Shown piece after piece: positions 8,696 through 16,646 of a DNA stretch of 64,000 nucleotides. The stretch is taken from the NCBI RefSeq assembly GCF_046546515.1, contig NZ_JBKHKJ010000013.1, forward strand, positions 1 through 64,000. The letters run 5' to 3'. The notes under the pieces are model-generated. The model saw only the letters and a program-made list of their open reading frames with translations. It had not been told where the DNA came from and did not search any database. Source of the DNA: Parasediminibacterium sp046546515 (lineage in GTDB: Bacteria; Bacteroidota; Bacteroidia; Chitinophagales; Chitinophagaceae). Positions within the stretch are counted from its first letter, which is position 1. Each line of letters opens with the position of its first letter. Both the position numbers and the translations under genes were made by a program.

Positions 8696-9325
8696 ATGTC
8701 TTTAAAAGAATCTATTAAAAATAACCCCCGCCTAAAAAAAATTATCCATTGGATGCTGGTACCTGCCAACGAGGCTAGGCCAAGAGGCTGGGTAAAAATG
8801 CTGGTAAACCCTTTTTTGCACAAGCGTGGCAAAGGCTCGGCTATACGCCGAAGGACAAGGATAGACGTGCTGCCGTTCAAAAAGTTTGTACTGGGCGAGC
8901 ATTCTGTAATTGAAGATTTCTGCACCATTAACAATGGCGTTGGCGATTTGATTATTGGCCACCATACGCTTATTGGCATGGGCAACACCATTATTGGTCC
9001 TATTAATATTGGTAACCATGTTATTTTTGCCCAAAACATTGTTGCCAGCGCATTGAACCATGAATACAGGGATGTAACAAAACCAATACATGAACAAGCC
9101 ATTTTAACCGCCCCCATTGTAATAGAAGACGAATGTTGGATTGCTGCTAATGCGGTGATTACAGCAGGTGTTACCATTGGAAAACACAGCGTAGTAGCTG
9201 CCGGGGCAGTAGTAACCAAAAGCATACCACCGTATTCTGTAGCAGTGGGCAATCCTGCCAAAGTAATAAAGCAATACGATTTTGAAAAAAAGGAGTGGGT
9301 GAGGGTAGGCATAAGTGATAAGTAA
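8696..9325 (+). CDS. Left-handed beta-helix (hexapeptide) acyltransferase
   Basis: A 209-residue protein with isoleucine-rich hexapeptide turns through about residues 70-195 (IIGHHTLIGMGNTIIG, IVIEDECWIAANAVIT, VTIGKHSVVAAGAVV). It ends in the usual IPPYSVAVGNPAKVI motif. ALNHEYRDVT near residue 120 carries the catalytic-type histidine of the xenobiotic/sugar O-acetyltransferase group. It probably transfers an acetyl or other acyl group from CoA to a sugar. A sugar-phosphate transferase gene lies next to it on the opposite strand, convergent, so a role in surface glycan decoration is likely but not proven. Confidence 0.85.
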   Translation: MSLKESIKNNPRLKKIIHWMLVPANEARPRGWVKMLVNPFLHKRGKGSAIRRRTRIDVLPFKKFVLGEHSVIEDFCTINNGVGDLIIGHHTLIGMGNTIIGPINIGNHVIFAQNIVASALNHEYRDVTKPIHEQAILTAPIVIEDECWIAANAVITAGVTIGKHSVVAAGAVVTKSIPPYSVAVGNPAKVIKQYDFEKKEWVRVGISDK

Positions 9326-9393
9326 TAAGTGGTAAATTATAAGTCGTGAGTCATCGAAGAATTTATCAAGCTCTTTTTGCTATTACGACTTAC
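9326..9393. terminator. Inverted repeat between convergent genes
   Basis: The segment gtggtaaattataagtcgt (from about 9329) is matched near the other end by acgacttaccacttaccac (9375-9393), pairing at about 15 of 19 positions. It sits between the stop codons of the convergent acyltransferase and sugar transferase genes and may end both transcripts. Related 'taagtggtaagt' strings occur near 11710 and 33730, so it also belongs to a dispersed repeat class. Confidence 0.4.
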
Positions 9394-9408
9394 CACTTAC
9401 CACTAAAA

Positions 9409-10608
9409 TTACACACTCTCAGACTGGAACAATGCCGGTATTGTTCTTAATAATAGTTTTATATCGTTGCCAAAGCTGTGGTTTTCTGCGTATTTGTTGT
9501 CCAGCATTAGGCGTTCATCCTCGCTCATTTCTCCCTTTCCTCTTTTTTCTACCTGCCACAGGCCTGTAATGCCAGCTGGTGCCATAAAACGTAGGGAATA
9601 TTTATCCGTGGTTAATTTTTCAGCCTCGTATAGCGGAAGCGGGCGGTTACCTACAATGCTCATGTCGCCAATTAAAACATTCCACAACTGTGGCAATTCG
9701 TCAATACTCGTGTTGCGCAGCACTTTGCCCACTTTCGTAATGCGGGGATCGTCTTTTAGCTTAAAGAATGCAGAACCTGCATTGGCTTTCCTGAAGTCGT
9801 TAAAATTCTTTTCGCACCATTGGTTGTCATCGGAAAAAAATGGCTGCTGGCATTTAGTGCCTTTTCGCATACAGTCTTCGCACAGCAATGGCGCATCTGC
9901 TACTGTTTCTTCTAATGCTTCCGGGGTAGCAGCATATTGGTTTAGGTGTTTTAAGTCTTTCAGGCGCTTGTCGGCATTTACAAACATAGACCTGAACTTG
10001 TAAAACTTAAATATTTTATAGCCAGTGCCTACCCTTAACGAATAATAAAATACCGGCCCCTTAGACTCTAGCCTTAATAAAATGATAACAATCAGCAACA
10101 CCGGGGAGAGGCACAGCAAGGCCATGCTAGCAAAAAATATATCGAAAGCTCTCTTGATGGCAGGGGTTTTGAAAGCCGTGGCCTTGTCTGATTTTTCTTC
10201 CTTTTTTAGGGCTGCCCAGTTGCCGACTAAGAAATTAATCCTTGTCTCCAGCACTTTTGGCTTTACAGGCAGCTTGAACACATCTGCCACGCCAAACTTT
10301 AAGGCAACCTGCAAGGGGCTGCCACTGAAATTGTTGGTCAAAATAAAATAAGGCACATTTACAAAGTGCTTGTTTTGTAGGGTTTGCAACAGGGTAACAC
10401 CATTGGGACCTAAAATTTCGCTTTCTACTATCACTGCTTTGATGGGAAGTTGCTCCCTTTCCCAACGGGAAAAAAGTTCTATGCCAGTGGCAAAAAACAA
10501 TAATTCCAAATTGTTGAAGTTGCATTGCTGCAATGCCTGTATATGCTGTTTTTGAATGGCTATTAAAGCAATGTAAGATTTGCCTTTGGCTTGTACTAGG
10601 GTATCCAT
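9409..10608 (-). CDS. Polyprenyl-phosphate sugar-1-phosphate transferase with N-terminal pseudo-receiver domain
   Basis: A 399-residue membrane protein. Residues 10-130 have a receiver-like fold, but the usual phospho-acceptor aspartate after strand 3 reads as glutamate (IVESEILGPNG), so it should not be phosphorylated normally. One membrane helix (about 155-180) leads into the WbaP/PglC-type catalytic domain with KFYKFRSM, DDPRITKVGKVLR, SIDELPQLWNVL, GDMSIVGNRP and GITGLWQV. Between KFRSM and DDPR there is an insert of about 80 residues with four cysteines (CEDCMRKGTKC ... WC), a possible metal site. It starts glycan assembly by moving a sugar-phosphate to undecaprenyl phosphate. A genuine receiver gene lies 8 bp upstream in the same operon. 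Confidence 0.87.
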   Translation of the reverse strand: MDTLVQAKGKSYIALIAIQKQHIQALQQCNFNNLELLFFATGIELFSRWEREQLPIKAVIVESEILGPNGVTLLQTLQNKHFVNVPYFILTNNFSGSPLQVALKFGVADVFKLPVKPKVLETRINFLVGNWAALKKEEKSDKATAFKTPAIKRAFDIFFASMALLCLSPVLLIVIILLRLESKGPVFYYSLRVGTGYKIFKFYKFRSMFVNADKRLKDLKHLNQYAATPEALEETVADAPLLCEDCMRKGTKCQQPFFSDDNQWCEKNFNDFRKANAGSAFFKLKDDPRITKVGKVLRNTSIDELPQLWNVLIGDMSIVGNRPLPLYEAEKLTTDKYSLRFMAPAGITGLWQVEKRGKGEMSEDERLMLDNKYAENHSFGNDIKLLLRTIPALFQSESV

Positions 10609-10616
10609 AAATAGCT

Positions 10617-11033
10617 TTAAATAGTTGAAATTTTTCCTGTCCGCCTTAAAATTGCATTGATGCGAGCCAACAATTCCCTTGGATTAAAAGGTTTTACCAA
10701 ATAATCATCAGCACCTGCCTCCAAGCATTTGATCCTGGTATCGGTGCTTTCCTCGCCCGACAAAACGATAATGGGTATAGAGCTAAAAAAACCGCTTGCC
10801 CTAAGCTGGTCCAGCAGTTCGTAGCCATTCATGCGGGGTGTGTTCAAATCGGAAATAATAATGTCCACCACATTGCCCTCGTGCAAATACGATAAAGCCT
10901 CGAAACCATCCGGAAAGATGGTAACCTTGTAATTGTTGGTGTTCAAGTGGTGGCTGAGCACAAGCTGCATAGGCTTATTGTCTTCTATCACCATCACTTT
11001 TATCTGGGAAGCTGTTTCTTGCTCGCTGCTCAT
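10617..11033 (-). CDS. Single-domain response regulator (receiver only)
   Basis: A 138-residue CheY-like protein with no output domain. The acidic pair is ED in VIEDN, the phospho-acceptor is the aspartate of IISDLNTPRMNG, the switch residue is in IIVLSGEES, and the lysine is in LVKPFNP. It is cotranscribed with, and lies just before, the sugar transferase that carries a non-phosphorylatable receiver-like domain. An interaction between the two receivers is an attractive but untested idea. The cognate kinase is not in the immediate neighbourhood. The 178-bp spacer to the divergent mgsA must hold both promoters. Confidence 0.9.
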   Translation of the reverse strand: MSSEQETASQIKVMVIEDNKPMQLVLSHHLNTNNYKVTIFPDGFEALSYLHEGNVVDIIISDLNTPRMNGYELLDQLRASGFFSSIPIIVLSGEESTDTRIKCLEAGADDYLVKPFNPRELLARINAILRRTGKISTI

Positions 11034-11211
11034 TTTTTTTTATTTAATATTTCTACACAGTCAGGGGTTGTTTTGCATCGGGCTATTGGCGCACAAATGA
11101 TTGCAACGCTCAAATATAAAAATTTTATAGTCATCCGGTAAAATATTCGTGATAATAAACCGTGCAATTGCATGAATACTTATCTTCATTTTTCAATGTT
11201 AGTGAAAATTT

Positions 11212-11661
11212 ATGAATAGGAACCTAACTGCTAGGAAAAGAATAGCCATGATAGCCCACGACCACAAGAAAGAAGACATCGTGCAATGGGCCACGCACAA
11301 CAGGCATACACTGGCCAAGCACGAGCTATATGCCACAGGCACCACAGGCAGGCTAATAGAAGAAGCACTGGACAGGCCGGTGAAAAAATTGTTAAGTGGT
11401 CCGTTGGGCGGCGACCAGCAGATTGGCAGCCTGATAGCTACTGGCGATATAGACATCGTGGTTTTTTTCTGGGATCCCATGGAGGCACAGCCGCACGACC
11501 CCGATATAAAAGCATTGCTAAGGCTTTGCGCTGTTTGGAATATACCCATGGCTTGCGACCGCTCCACGGCCGATTTTATTATTACTTCCCCTTTCATGCA
11601 CGAGGCTTACGAAGTGATTATAACAGATTATTCTGCATATTTGAAAAGGAATATTGTTTAG
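11212..11661 (+). CDS. mgsA: Methylglyoxal synthase
   Basis: A 149-residue cytoplasmic enzyme, the usual length (about 150), turning dihydroxyacetone phosphate into methylglyoxal and phosphate as a bypass of lower glycolysis. Family landmarks are present: MIAHDHKKED (early His/Asp), TGTTG for phosphate binding, GPLGGDQQIG with the catalytic aspartate, and FFWDPMEAQPHDPDIKAL with the His/Asp pair. It is divergent from the response regulator/sugar transferase pair and convergent with batB/C. No regulator can be seen. Confidence 0.95.
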   Translation: MNRNLTARKRIAMIAHDHKKEDIVQWATHNRHTLAKHELYATGTTGRLIEEALDRPVKKLLSGPLGGDQQIGSLIATGDIDIVVFFWDPMEAQPHDPDIKALLRLCAVWNIPMACDRSTADFIITSPFMHEAYEVIITDYSAYLKRNIV

Positions 11662-11736
11662 GGGCGATATGTTTATATGTTAGTTAGCTTTCGTGAGTAA
11701 ACAAACAACTTATTACTTACCACTTACGCCTAAATT

Positions 11737-13350
11737 TTACCAATCCTTCTCGGCCTTCATGTCTGGGTTGGCTTTCTTTTGTTGTACTTCTTGTTGCAGC
11801 CGTTTTTCTTCTTCCCTTAGCATATTAAGTTGTTGCTCAGCCTGTTTTTTATTCATGGGCTTGTTTTGCTCTTTCTGCTGGTTCCTTTTGGGTTGCTGCT
11901 GCTGATTTTTTTGCTGGTTTTGTTTTTTTAATTCATTGATTACCATCTGCAAATTTTCACGTGTGGCTTCGTCATTGTTGTTCAACATCAACGATTTTTT
12001 AAAAGATTGCAAAGCCGCTTCCATTTGCTGCTGCTTTGCTTCGGCTACACCTTTGTTGTACAACGCTTTTGCTTGCAGCAAAGGGTCATTTGTACTATTG
12101 GCCAATGCTTCCATCTGCTTGGCAGCCTCTGCAAATTGTTGCTGGCGGTATAGGCTATTGCCGTTGTTAAATGCTGCTGCGGTGTTTTTAGTATCTTCAC
12201 CCAATACTTTTTCATACGCTGCCTGCGCACCCTTATAATCGCCTTTACGGTACAGCTCGTTGCCTTTCAGTATGTTTTCAGTATTGGTTTGTGAAAAACC
12301 AGGTACTGCTATCAATAGTAGGGGAACAAGTGCAACTAGTGCCACTTTTGAACGTGGCTTGGCCTTTTGTTCGCTAATAAAACTTTCTATTAGCAGCATC
12401 AAAACAGCAACGCCTAAAAAGATAAAAGCATAAGATTTGTAATTTACATAGCCGCCCGGGTTCAAAATGGCTTTTTTCTCCATCCCGTTTAGAATTTCTG
12501 CCAAATCTGCACTTACATTGGTTGTATTGTCTAGCTGATGGTATGTGCCACCTGTAGCAATGGCTATTTGCTCCAATAGGGCTTTGTTCAACTTGGTAAT
12601 AACGGTTTGCCCGTTTATGTCTCTCTTGTATTCATTTGTCCCAGGTTCTGTAATGGTGCTTCCTTCGGCAGAGCCAATGCCAACGGTGTGCACAATTACC
12701 CCTTTTTCTGCTATTGTTTTTGCCGCTTCAAGGGCTTTGTCGTCTTGGTCTTCCCCATCGGTAATTAAAATGGCTGCCTTGTATTTTTTTTCTTTCGTAT
12801 TCAGGCTGTTGCTGCAAAGCGTCAAGGCACTGCCAATGTCTGTGCCTTGCAAATTGACCAAGCTGGGGTTGGCATTGCTTACAAACATTTTTGTAGCCGC
12901 AGCATCCCCCGTTAGGGGCATTTGCAGAAAAGCATGGCCTGCAAACACCACTAGGCCTATTCTATCGTTTTGCAATTGCTGGCAAAGTTGGTAAATCAGT
13001 TCTTTTGCTTTGCCTAGGCGGTTTGGCTTTTCATCTTCTGCCAGCATGCTGTTGCTTACATCCAAGGCAATTATTACATCTATGCCACTAGCCGCAGTGC
13101 CTTTGCCAGCAATGGGTTTGCGGAAGTTGGCAGCAGCTACAAGCAGCAACGCAATAGATATGAGGATAGAAATTGTTTTAAAAAGGTACTTTTTGTGCGA
13201 ATAGCTGATGGTCAACTGGTTTACAAGCCTTTCATCGCCCAATAATTTCCTGGTTTTTTGCTTCCAGTTCAGCACATACAGCAGCAAGCCCACTAACGGT
13301 AGCAGCAAGGCAAGCCCGTATAAAAAAGATATGTCTTGAAATTGGAGCAT
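11737..13350 (-). CDS. BatB/BatC-like fusion: VWA membrane protein with TPR repeats
   Basis: A 537-residue inner-membrane protein. Two N-terminal helices (about 8-27 and 58-76) precede a von Willebrand A domain (about 88-290) with an intact MIDAS: DVSNS, the GTDIGSAL threonine and TDGED. A third helix (about 306-325) and another hydrophobic segment follow. Next is a periplasmic TPR region (about 355-470) and a Q/K-rich tail. In other Bacteroidota BatB and BatC are separate genes of the Bacteroides aerotolerance operon; here they are one frame. No batA, batD, batE or MoxR ATPase gene is seen downstream, because mgsA converges there. The other Bat genes may lie elsewhere. Confidence 0.88.
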   Translation of the reverse strand: MLQFQDISFLYGLALLLPLVGLLLYVLNWKQKTRKLLGDERLVNQLTISYSHKKYLFKTISILISIALLLVAAANFRKPIAGKGTAASGIDVIIALDVSNSMLAEDEKPNRLGKAKELIYQLCQQLQNDRIGLVVFAGHAFLQMPLTGDAAATKMFVSNANPSLVNLQGTDIGSALTLCSNSLNTKEKKYKAAILITDGEDQDDKALEAAKTIAEKGVIVHTVGIGSAEGSTITEPGTNEYKRDINGQTVITKLNKALLEQIAIATGGTYHQLDNTTNVSADLAEILNGMEKKAILNPGGYVNYKSYAFIFLGVAVLMLLIESFISEQKAKPRSKVALVALVPLLLIAVPGFSQTNTENILKGNELYRKGDYKGAQAAYEKVLGEDTKNTAAAFNNGNSLYRQQQFAEAAKQMEALANSTNDPLLQAKALYNKGVAEAKQQQMEAALQSFKKSLMLNNNDEATRENLQMVINELKKQNQQKNQQQQPKRNQQKEQNKPMNKKQAEQQLNMLREEEKRLQQEVQQKKANPDMKAEKDW

Positions 13351-13352
13351 GG

Positions 13353-13545
13353 TTAAATATTAATGATTTTTTCAGCCATTGCAATAAAATATTCTGCTGC
13401 TGCAATGGCATTCGTAATATCTATAGTAGAAAGTGGGAGCTTAACATTTGGATACAGTATTTCCACGCCATATTATTTTGGCCGAACCTATATCATGGTA
13501 TGCTTTTTCCATCCATTGCAATGCCATTTCAAGGTTTTCTTTCAT
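13353..13545 (-). pseudogene. HEPN-domain gene with internal deletion (partner of the MNT gene)
   Basis: The ATG at 13545 starts MKENLEMALQWMEKAYHDIG, the classical HEPN opening, but the frame stops after 34 codons at 13441. A different frame just after it reads LSTIDITNAIAAAEYFIAMA and on to a TAA at 13353, which matches the end of HEPN proteins. About half of the expected 120-130 residues is missing, including the central RxxxxH RNase motif. The gene overlaps the 3' end of the nucleotidyltransferase gene by 17 bp, the normal arrangement of a two-gene MNT-HEPN module. The toxin half is therefore inactivated. Confidence 0.78.
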
Positions 13546-13873
13546 ACAATACTTTTGAAGTGGGGATTGCTGATTTTAAAAATGAATAGGGGCTGTTTGC
13601 TTCAAGGTCAAACTCGCTGGGTGTATAAAACAATATATCCAGCGGCACTTGCGACCCTATTAATGCCATCCGTGTTTCATAGCTCCTTTGCATCCTCGGC
13701 AAGGTCGATTCTTTAATAACAAGAAAATCAAGATCGCTATCCACTGTTGGGTTTCCATTGGCATAAGAGCCAAACAAGATTAACTTATCGGGGTCAGAGG
13801 CTTTGATAATAATTTCTGCTATTTCGTTTATTTTCTCTGACGTGTACAATTGCAATGTGTTTGTTGCTTCCAT
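13529..13873 (-). CDS. MNT-type nucleotidyltransferase (antitoxin half of a MNT-HEPN module)
   Basis: A 114-residue minimal nucleotidyltransferase. The signature GSYANGNPTVDSDLD (about 37-51) has the GS and DxD metal-binding residues, and VPLDIL supplies the third acidic residue. In working modules this protein AMPylates and silences the HEPN RNase. The HEPN gene that overlaps its 3' end is internally deleted, so this is probably a surviving antitoxin without a functional target in cis. It may still act on a HEPN toxin elsewhere. Confidence 0.87.
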   Translation of the reverse strand: MEATNTLQLYTSEKINEIAEIIIKASDPDKLILFGSYANGNPTVDSDLDFLVIKESTLPRMQRSYETRMALIGSQVPLDILFYTPSEFDLEANSPYSFLKSAIPTSKVLYERKP

Positions 13874-13957
13874 AACTACATATTTTACTTAAACGCAGTG
13901 TAAATATAAGCCTTTCTCCTAAAAGCGGGTTACTACTCAGGTGAGAGTTTGGTTAAT

Positions 13958-14098
13958 ATGCCACAACGGCACGAAGACACAAAGAGGCACAAAGTTTTAA
14001 AGGAAGAATAAGAAAAGAAAAAGAAGAAAAATGATGTTATCAATATCTTCCAAACTTTTTTTCTTCGTGCATCTTCGTGTTTTTGTGCCTTTGTGGCT
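13958..14098. repeat. Inverted pair of 'cacaaaggcacgaag' repeats
   Basis: The block begins gccacaacggcacgaag and ends cttcgtgtttttgtgcctttgtggc, so the two ends are reverse complements over more than 20 bp around a purine-rich core. Ten or so related blocks are spread through the window (7045, 20007, 20096, 20458, 45114, 52336, 56264, 58793 and 63315 are the clearest). All are intergenic, and they are best described as a dispersed hairpin repeat family. Here it lies downstream of the UmuD-like gene. Confidence 0.75.
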
Positions 14099-14134
14099 AA
14101 GCAAGGGGCACTTATATATCGTGTCTACCACGCT

Positions 14135-14617
14135 TTACTTCTTACTCCCCTTCTTTTTAGGGGCATTATATGCAATAAGCGCAGGCTCAAATAAATGTAC
14201 TACACAAGTAACTACGCCCCATGCACTATATGCAGTGAACTCCTGAAGCATGATATTGCGGTGGTTTTTGTTTGCGGCCTCCAGCCAATAATTGCCTGCC
14301 AATTGGCGGTAATACCTCACAAGCAATTCGCCATCTACAGCAGCCACAATTATTTTTCCCGGCGCAGCTTTTATGCTCCTGTCCACTATCAGCACATCGC
14401 CGTTGCTAATGCCAGCACCCAACATGGCATCGCTGTCCATCTTAAAAAAGAATGTGGCTGGCTTGTTCATGATCAGTTGTTCGTTCAGGTCTATGCCCCG
14501 TTCGGCATAGTCGTCTGCCGCGGCCCCAAACCCAGTGGCGTTGGCTGTTTGCACGTCATCTTGGCTAAATTTTTTTGTGCCGTTGTAAGTTGTATTGTAT
14601 AAGCCCTCTTGTAACAT
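14135..14617 (-). CDS. UmuD-like S24 family protein lacking both catalytic residues
   Basis: A 160-residue protein with the UmuD/LexA C-terminal fold: TGFGAAADDYAERGIDLNEQLI (about 28-49), AMLGAGISNGDVLIVDR (about 64-80) and VAAVDGELLVRYY (about 91-103). In active members the serine lies in GDSM and the lysine follows VDGE. Here these places read SDAM and VRYY, so the serine is alanine and the lysine arginine. Self-cleavage should be impossible. It keeps the UmuD length and N-terminus, so it may still bind a polymerase V-type partner or heterodimerise. No umuC follows; a partial umuC lies 49 kb away at the window end. An inverted repeat covers the presumed promoter. Confidence 0.8.
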   Translation of the reverse strand: MLQEGLYNTTYNGTKKFSQDDVQTANATGFGAAADDYAERGIDLNEQLIMNKPATFFFKMDSDAMLGAGISNGDVLIVDRSIKAAPGKIIVAAVDGELLVRYYRQLAGNYWLEAANKNHRNIMLQEFTAYSAWGVVTCVVHLFEPALIAYNAPKKKGSKK

Positions 14618-14627
14618 AGCTTGTATT

Positions 14628-14676
14628 TTATTGCTAAATTAGTTAGTTTTTAAATAGCAAAATAATTTAGCAATAA
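14628..14676. promoter_or_regulatory. 14-bp inverted repeat operator upstream of the UmuD-like gene
   Basis: The arms ttattgctaaatta (14628-14641) and taatttagcaataa (14663-14676) are perfect reverse complements with a 21-bp spacer, beginning 10 bp before the ATG at 14617. The minus strand between the arms carries a -7-like TATTTTGC, so a bound dimer would block transcription. The segment 14630-14646 recurs with one mismatch before the DinD-like gene (39481-39497). The remainder of the 322-bp spacer up to the DoxX gene is A-rich and shows nothing else except a weak TATCTTTAC box at 14913-14921 that may serve the DoxX gene. Confidence 0.6.
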
Positions 14677-14939
14677 GTGAGTAAAAAAATATTTTAAAAA
14701 AAAAATTGCTTATAACGGGTATTTTTTGTTATCAGTAATTTGTTTCCTTGTTACAAGTAGTATCTACCCATTGGCTCTTTTTCTGGCTTCTCGGTTTGTT
14801 TTGTATTTAAAACAATTAAAGAAAGTAAAGTTTGGTTACTAACAGGGTTCAGGCAGTGGGATAGTATTATAATTCGCAAATAACGAAAGCCCTGTTTGAT
14901 GTAAGCTATTGGTATCTTTACTAGTACAACAAGTTTTTA

Positions 14940-15311
14940 ATGAAAACAAACAAGCAAGCATCAGTATTTTTATTTGGGATTATTTTGATAATAGGAGGTA
15001 TTTTCCATTTTTTAAAACCACTTGTATATTTCCCATTTATACCAGATTTCTTGCCAAAATATTTGGTCAACTACTTGGCAGGGGCAGTAGAAATAGTATT
15101 GGGCATTGGTGTTTTTGTTCCAAAGCTGGCTTCAATAGCAGCTTATGGCATATTCCTGTTGATGATTGCTTTCCTGCCTTTGCATATGGCTGATGTATTT
15201 AAGCTGCATCCAGCTATTGGCAGCCACGCCATTGCATTAATCCGGTTGCCAATGCAATTTCTGCTCATCTGGTGGGCATGGGCTAATTATAGGTTACTTT
15301 ATCAATCCTAG
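14940..15311 (+). CDS. DoxX-like four-helix membrane protein
   Basis: A 123-residue integral membrane protein with four predicted helices (about 9-27, 42-60, 66-84 and 97-118). GGIFHFLKP near residue 20 and GAVEIVLGIGVF near 48 are typical of the DoxX/MauE-like family. Its role is not established; relatives take part in respiratory or redox functions. The last 18 bp overlap the 3' end of the convergent CNNM/CorC gene. Confidence 0.78.
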   Translation: MKTNKQASVFLFGIILIIGGIFHFLKPLVYFPFIPDFLPKYLVNYLAGAVEIVLGIGVFVPKLASIAAYGIFLLMIAFLPLHMADVFKLHPAIGSHAIALIRLPMQFLLIWWAWANYRLLYQS

Positions 15312-16595
15312 CAGCCCGCCATTTCCTTGTTCTTCTTTTACCAGCACCTTGTCTATTCGGTGGTTGTCCATATCTACAATTTCAAAGTCGTATCCACGCC
15401 AGGAGAAAGTGTCTCCTGTCTTGGGTATTTCCTGCAGCTCGGTTAATATAAAGCCTGCAAGCGTGTCAAATTCTTGGTCTATCTCGTCTATCCATTCGGT
15501 TTTGTCAATATGTTTCAGGAAGTCGTAAAAAGATAATTGCGCGTCAATCAAAAAACTGCCATCTGGGCGTTCTGTAATTTCATACGCTTCCTCGTCAGGC
15601 TGGGGTATATCGCCCACAATGGCTTCCAATATATCGTTTAGCGTTATCAAGCCTTCCACGCTGCCATATTCGTTTACTATAAAGCAATGGTGTATTTTAG
15701 TGCCTTTAAATTTTTCCAATACCTGATAAGCGGTATTATTTTCGGGCACATACATGGGTTGCTTGATGATGCTTTCAAGCAGCACGCCCGCATCGGCCGT
15801 AAACAATTCCTTGATGGTTACAAAACCTTTTATTTTATCGATGCTGCCCTCGCATACAGGGTAAACCGAGTGCATGGCTTCTTTCAGTTTGCCCTTTACT
15901 TCGCCTACGGTTTTGGTAGCCTCCAACCACTCTATATCGCTGCGGTGCGTCATCAGGCTGGTAATATTCCGGTCACTCAGGTGAAAAACCCGTTCTATTA
16001 TTTCTTGCTCGGCTTCCTCAATAGTGCCTTGCTCAGTCCCTTCGCTGATGATGGCTTTTATTTCTTCTTCCGTTACAGATGTGTCGTTGTGCTTAATGCC
16101 TAGGATATTTACTAAGAAATCAGAAGAATGGTTTAGCAGCCACAAAAAAGGAAAAGTAATAGTAGATAATACCTGCATGGGGCCCGCCACAATTTTGGCT
16201 ATGGCTTCTGGATTGCTCAGCCCAATGCGCTTAGGCACCAGCTCGCCCAATACCAATGACACATAAGTAATTACTATCAGCATCAACACTTTAGATATTG
16301 AGTTGATGTATGGCTTTACTACGGGAAAATGCTGCAGCCAATCTGCTATATGCTGCTTAATGCCCTCTTCGGCATAAATACCTAGCAAGATGCTAATTAA
16401 AGTAATGCCAATTTGCACCGTGGCTATAAAAGTATCGGGGCGGTTGGTAAGCAGCAAAGCCCGGCGGGCTTTTTTGTCGCCTTTGTTAGCCTGTGCTTCC
16501 AGCCTAGCTTTTCGGGCAGATACAAGCGATATTTCGGCCATGGCAAACAATCCATTGAGCAACACCAAGCCAATTATGATTAAAAATTCTATCAT
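15294..16595 (-). CDS. CNNM/CorC-type membrane protein (DUF21, CBS pair, CorC_HlyC)
   Basis: A 433-residue protein in the order DUF21 transmembrane domain (about 1-195, starting FLIIIGLVLLNGLFAMAEIS), two CBS motifs (about 215-335; VYPVCEGSIDKIKGFV and HCFIVNEYGSVEGLIT) and a CorC_HlyC C-terminal domain (about 350-430). Members are linked to magnesium and cobalt efflux and were annotated as hemolysins in the past. ATP or Mg may bind the CBS pair. The gene is convergent with DoxX and shares a strand with the PAP2 gene upstream, from which it is separated by 51 bp, so the two may be cotranscribed. Confidence 0.9.
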   Translation of the reverse strand: MIEFLIIIGLVLLNGLFAMAEISLVSARKARLEAQANKGDKKARRALLLTNRPDTFIATVQIGITLISILLGIYAEEGIKQHIADWLQHFPVVKPYINSISKVLMLIVITYVSLVLGELVPKRIGLSNPEAIAKIVAGPMQVLSTITFPFLWLLNHSSDFLVNILGIKHNDTSVTEEEIKAIISEGTEQGTIEEAEQEIIERVFHLSDRNITSLMTHRSDIEWLEATKTVGEVKGKLKEAMHSVYPVCEGSIDKIKGFVTIKELFTADAGVLLESIIKQPMYVPENNTAYQVLEKFKGTKIHHCFIVNEYGSVEGLITLNDILEAIVGDIPQPDEEAYEITERPDGSFLIDAQLSFYDFLKHIDKTEWIDEIDQEFDTLAGFILTELQEIPKTGDTFSWRGYDFEIVDMDNHRIDKVLVKEEQGNGGLLGLIK

Positions 16596-16646
16596 TTCGA
16601 GTTAAAAATATATATCTTATTTGCTAAGATAGGGGTTAGAACGGCA

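Noticed and set aside
8683..9312. Long open frame antisense to the hexapeptide acyltransferase
   Set aside because: The plus-strand frame has clear family motifs. The antisense frame has none and exists because of codon bias.
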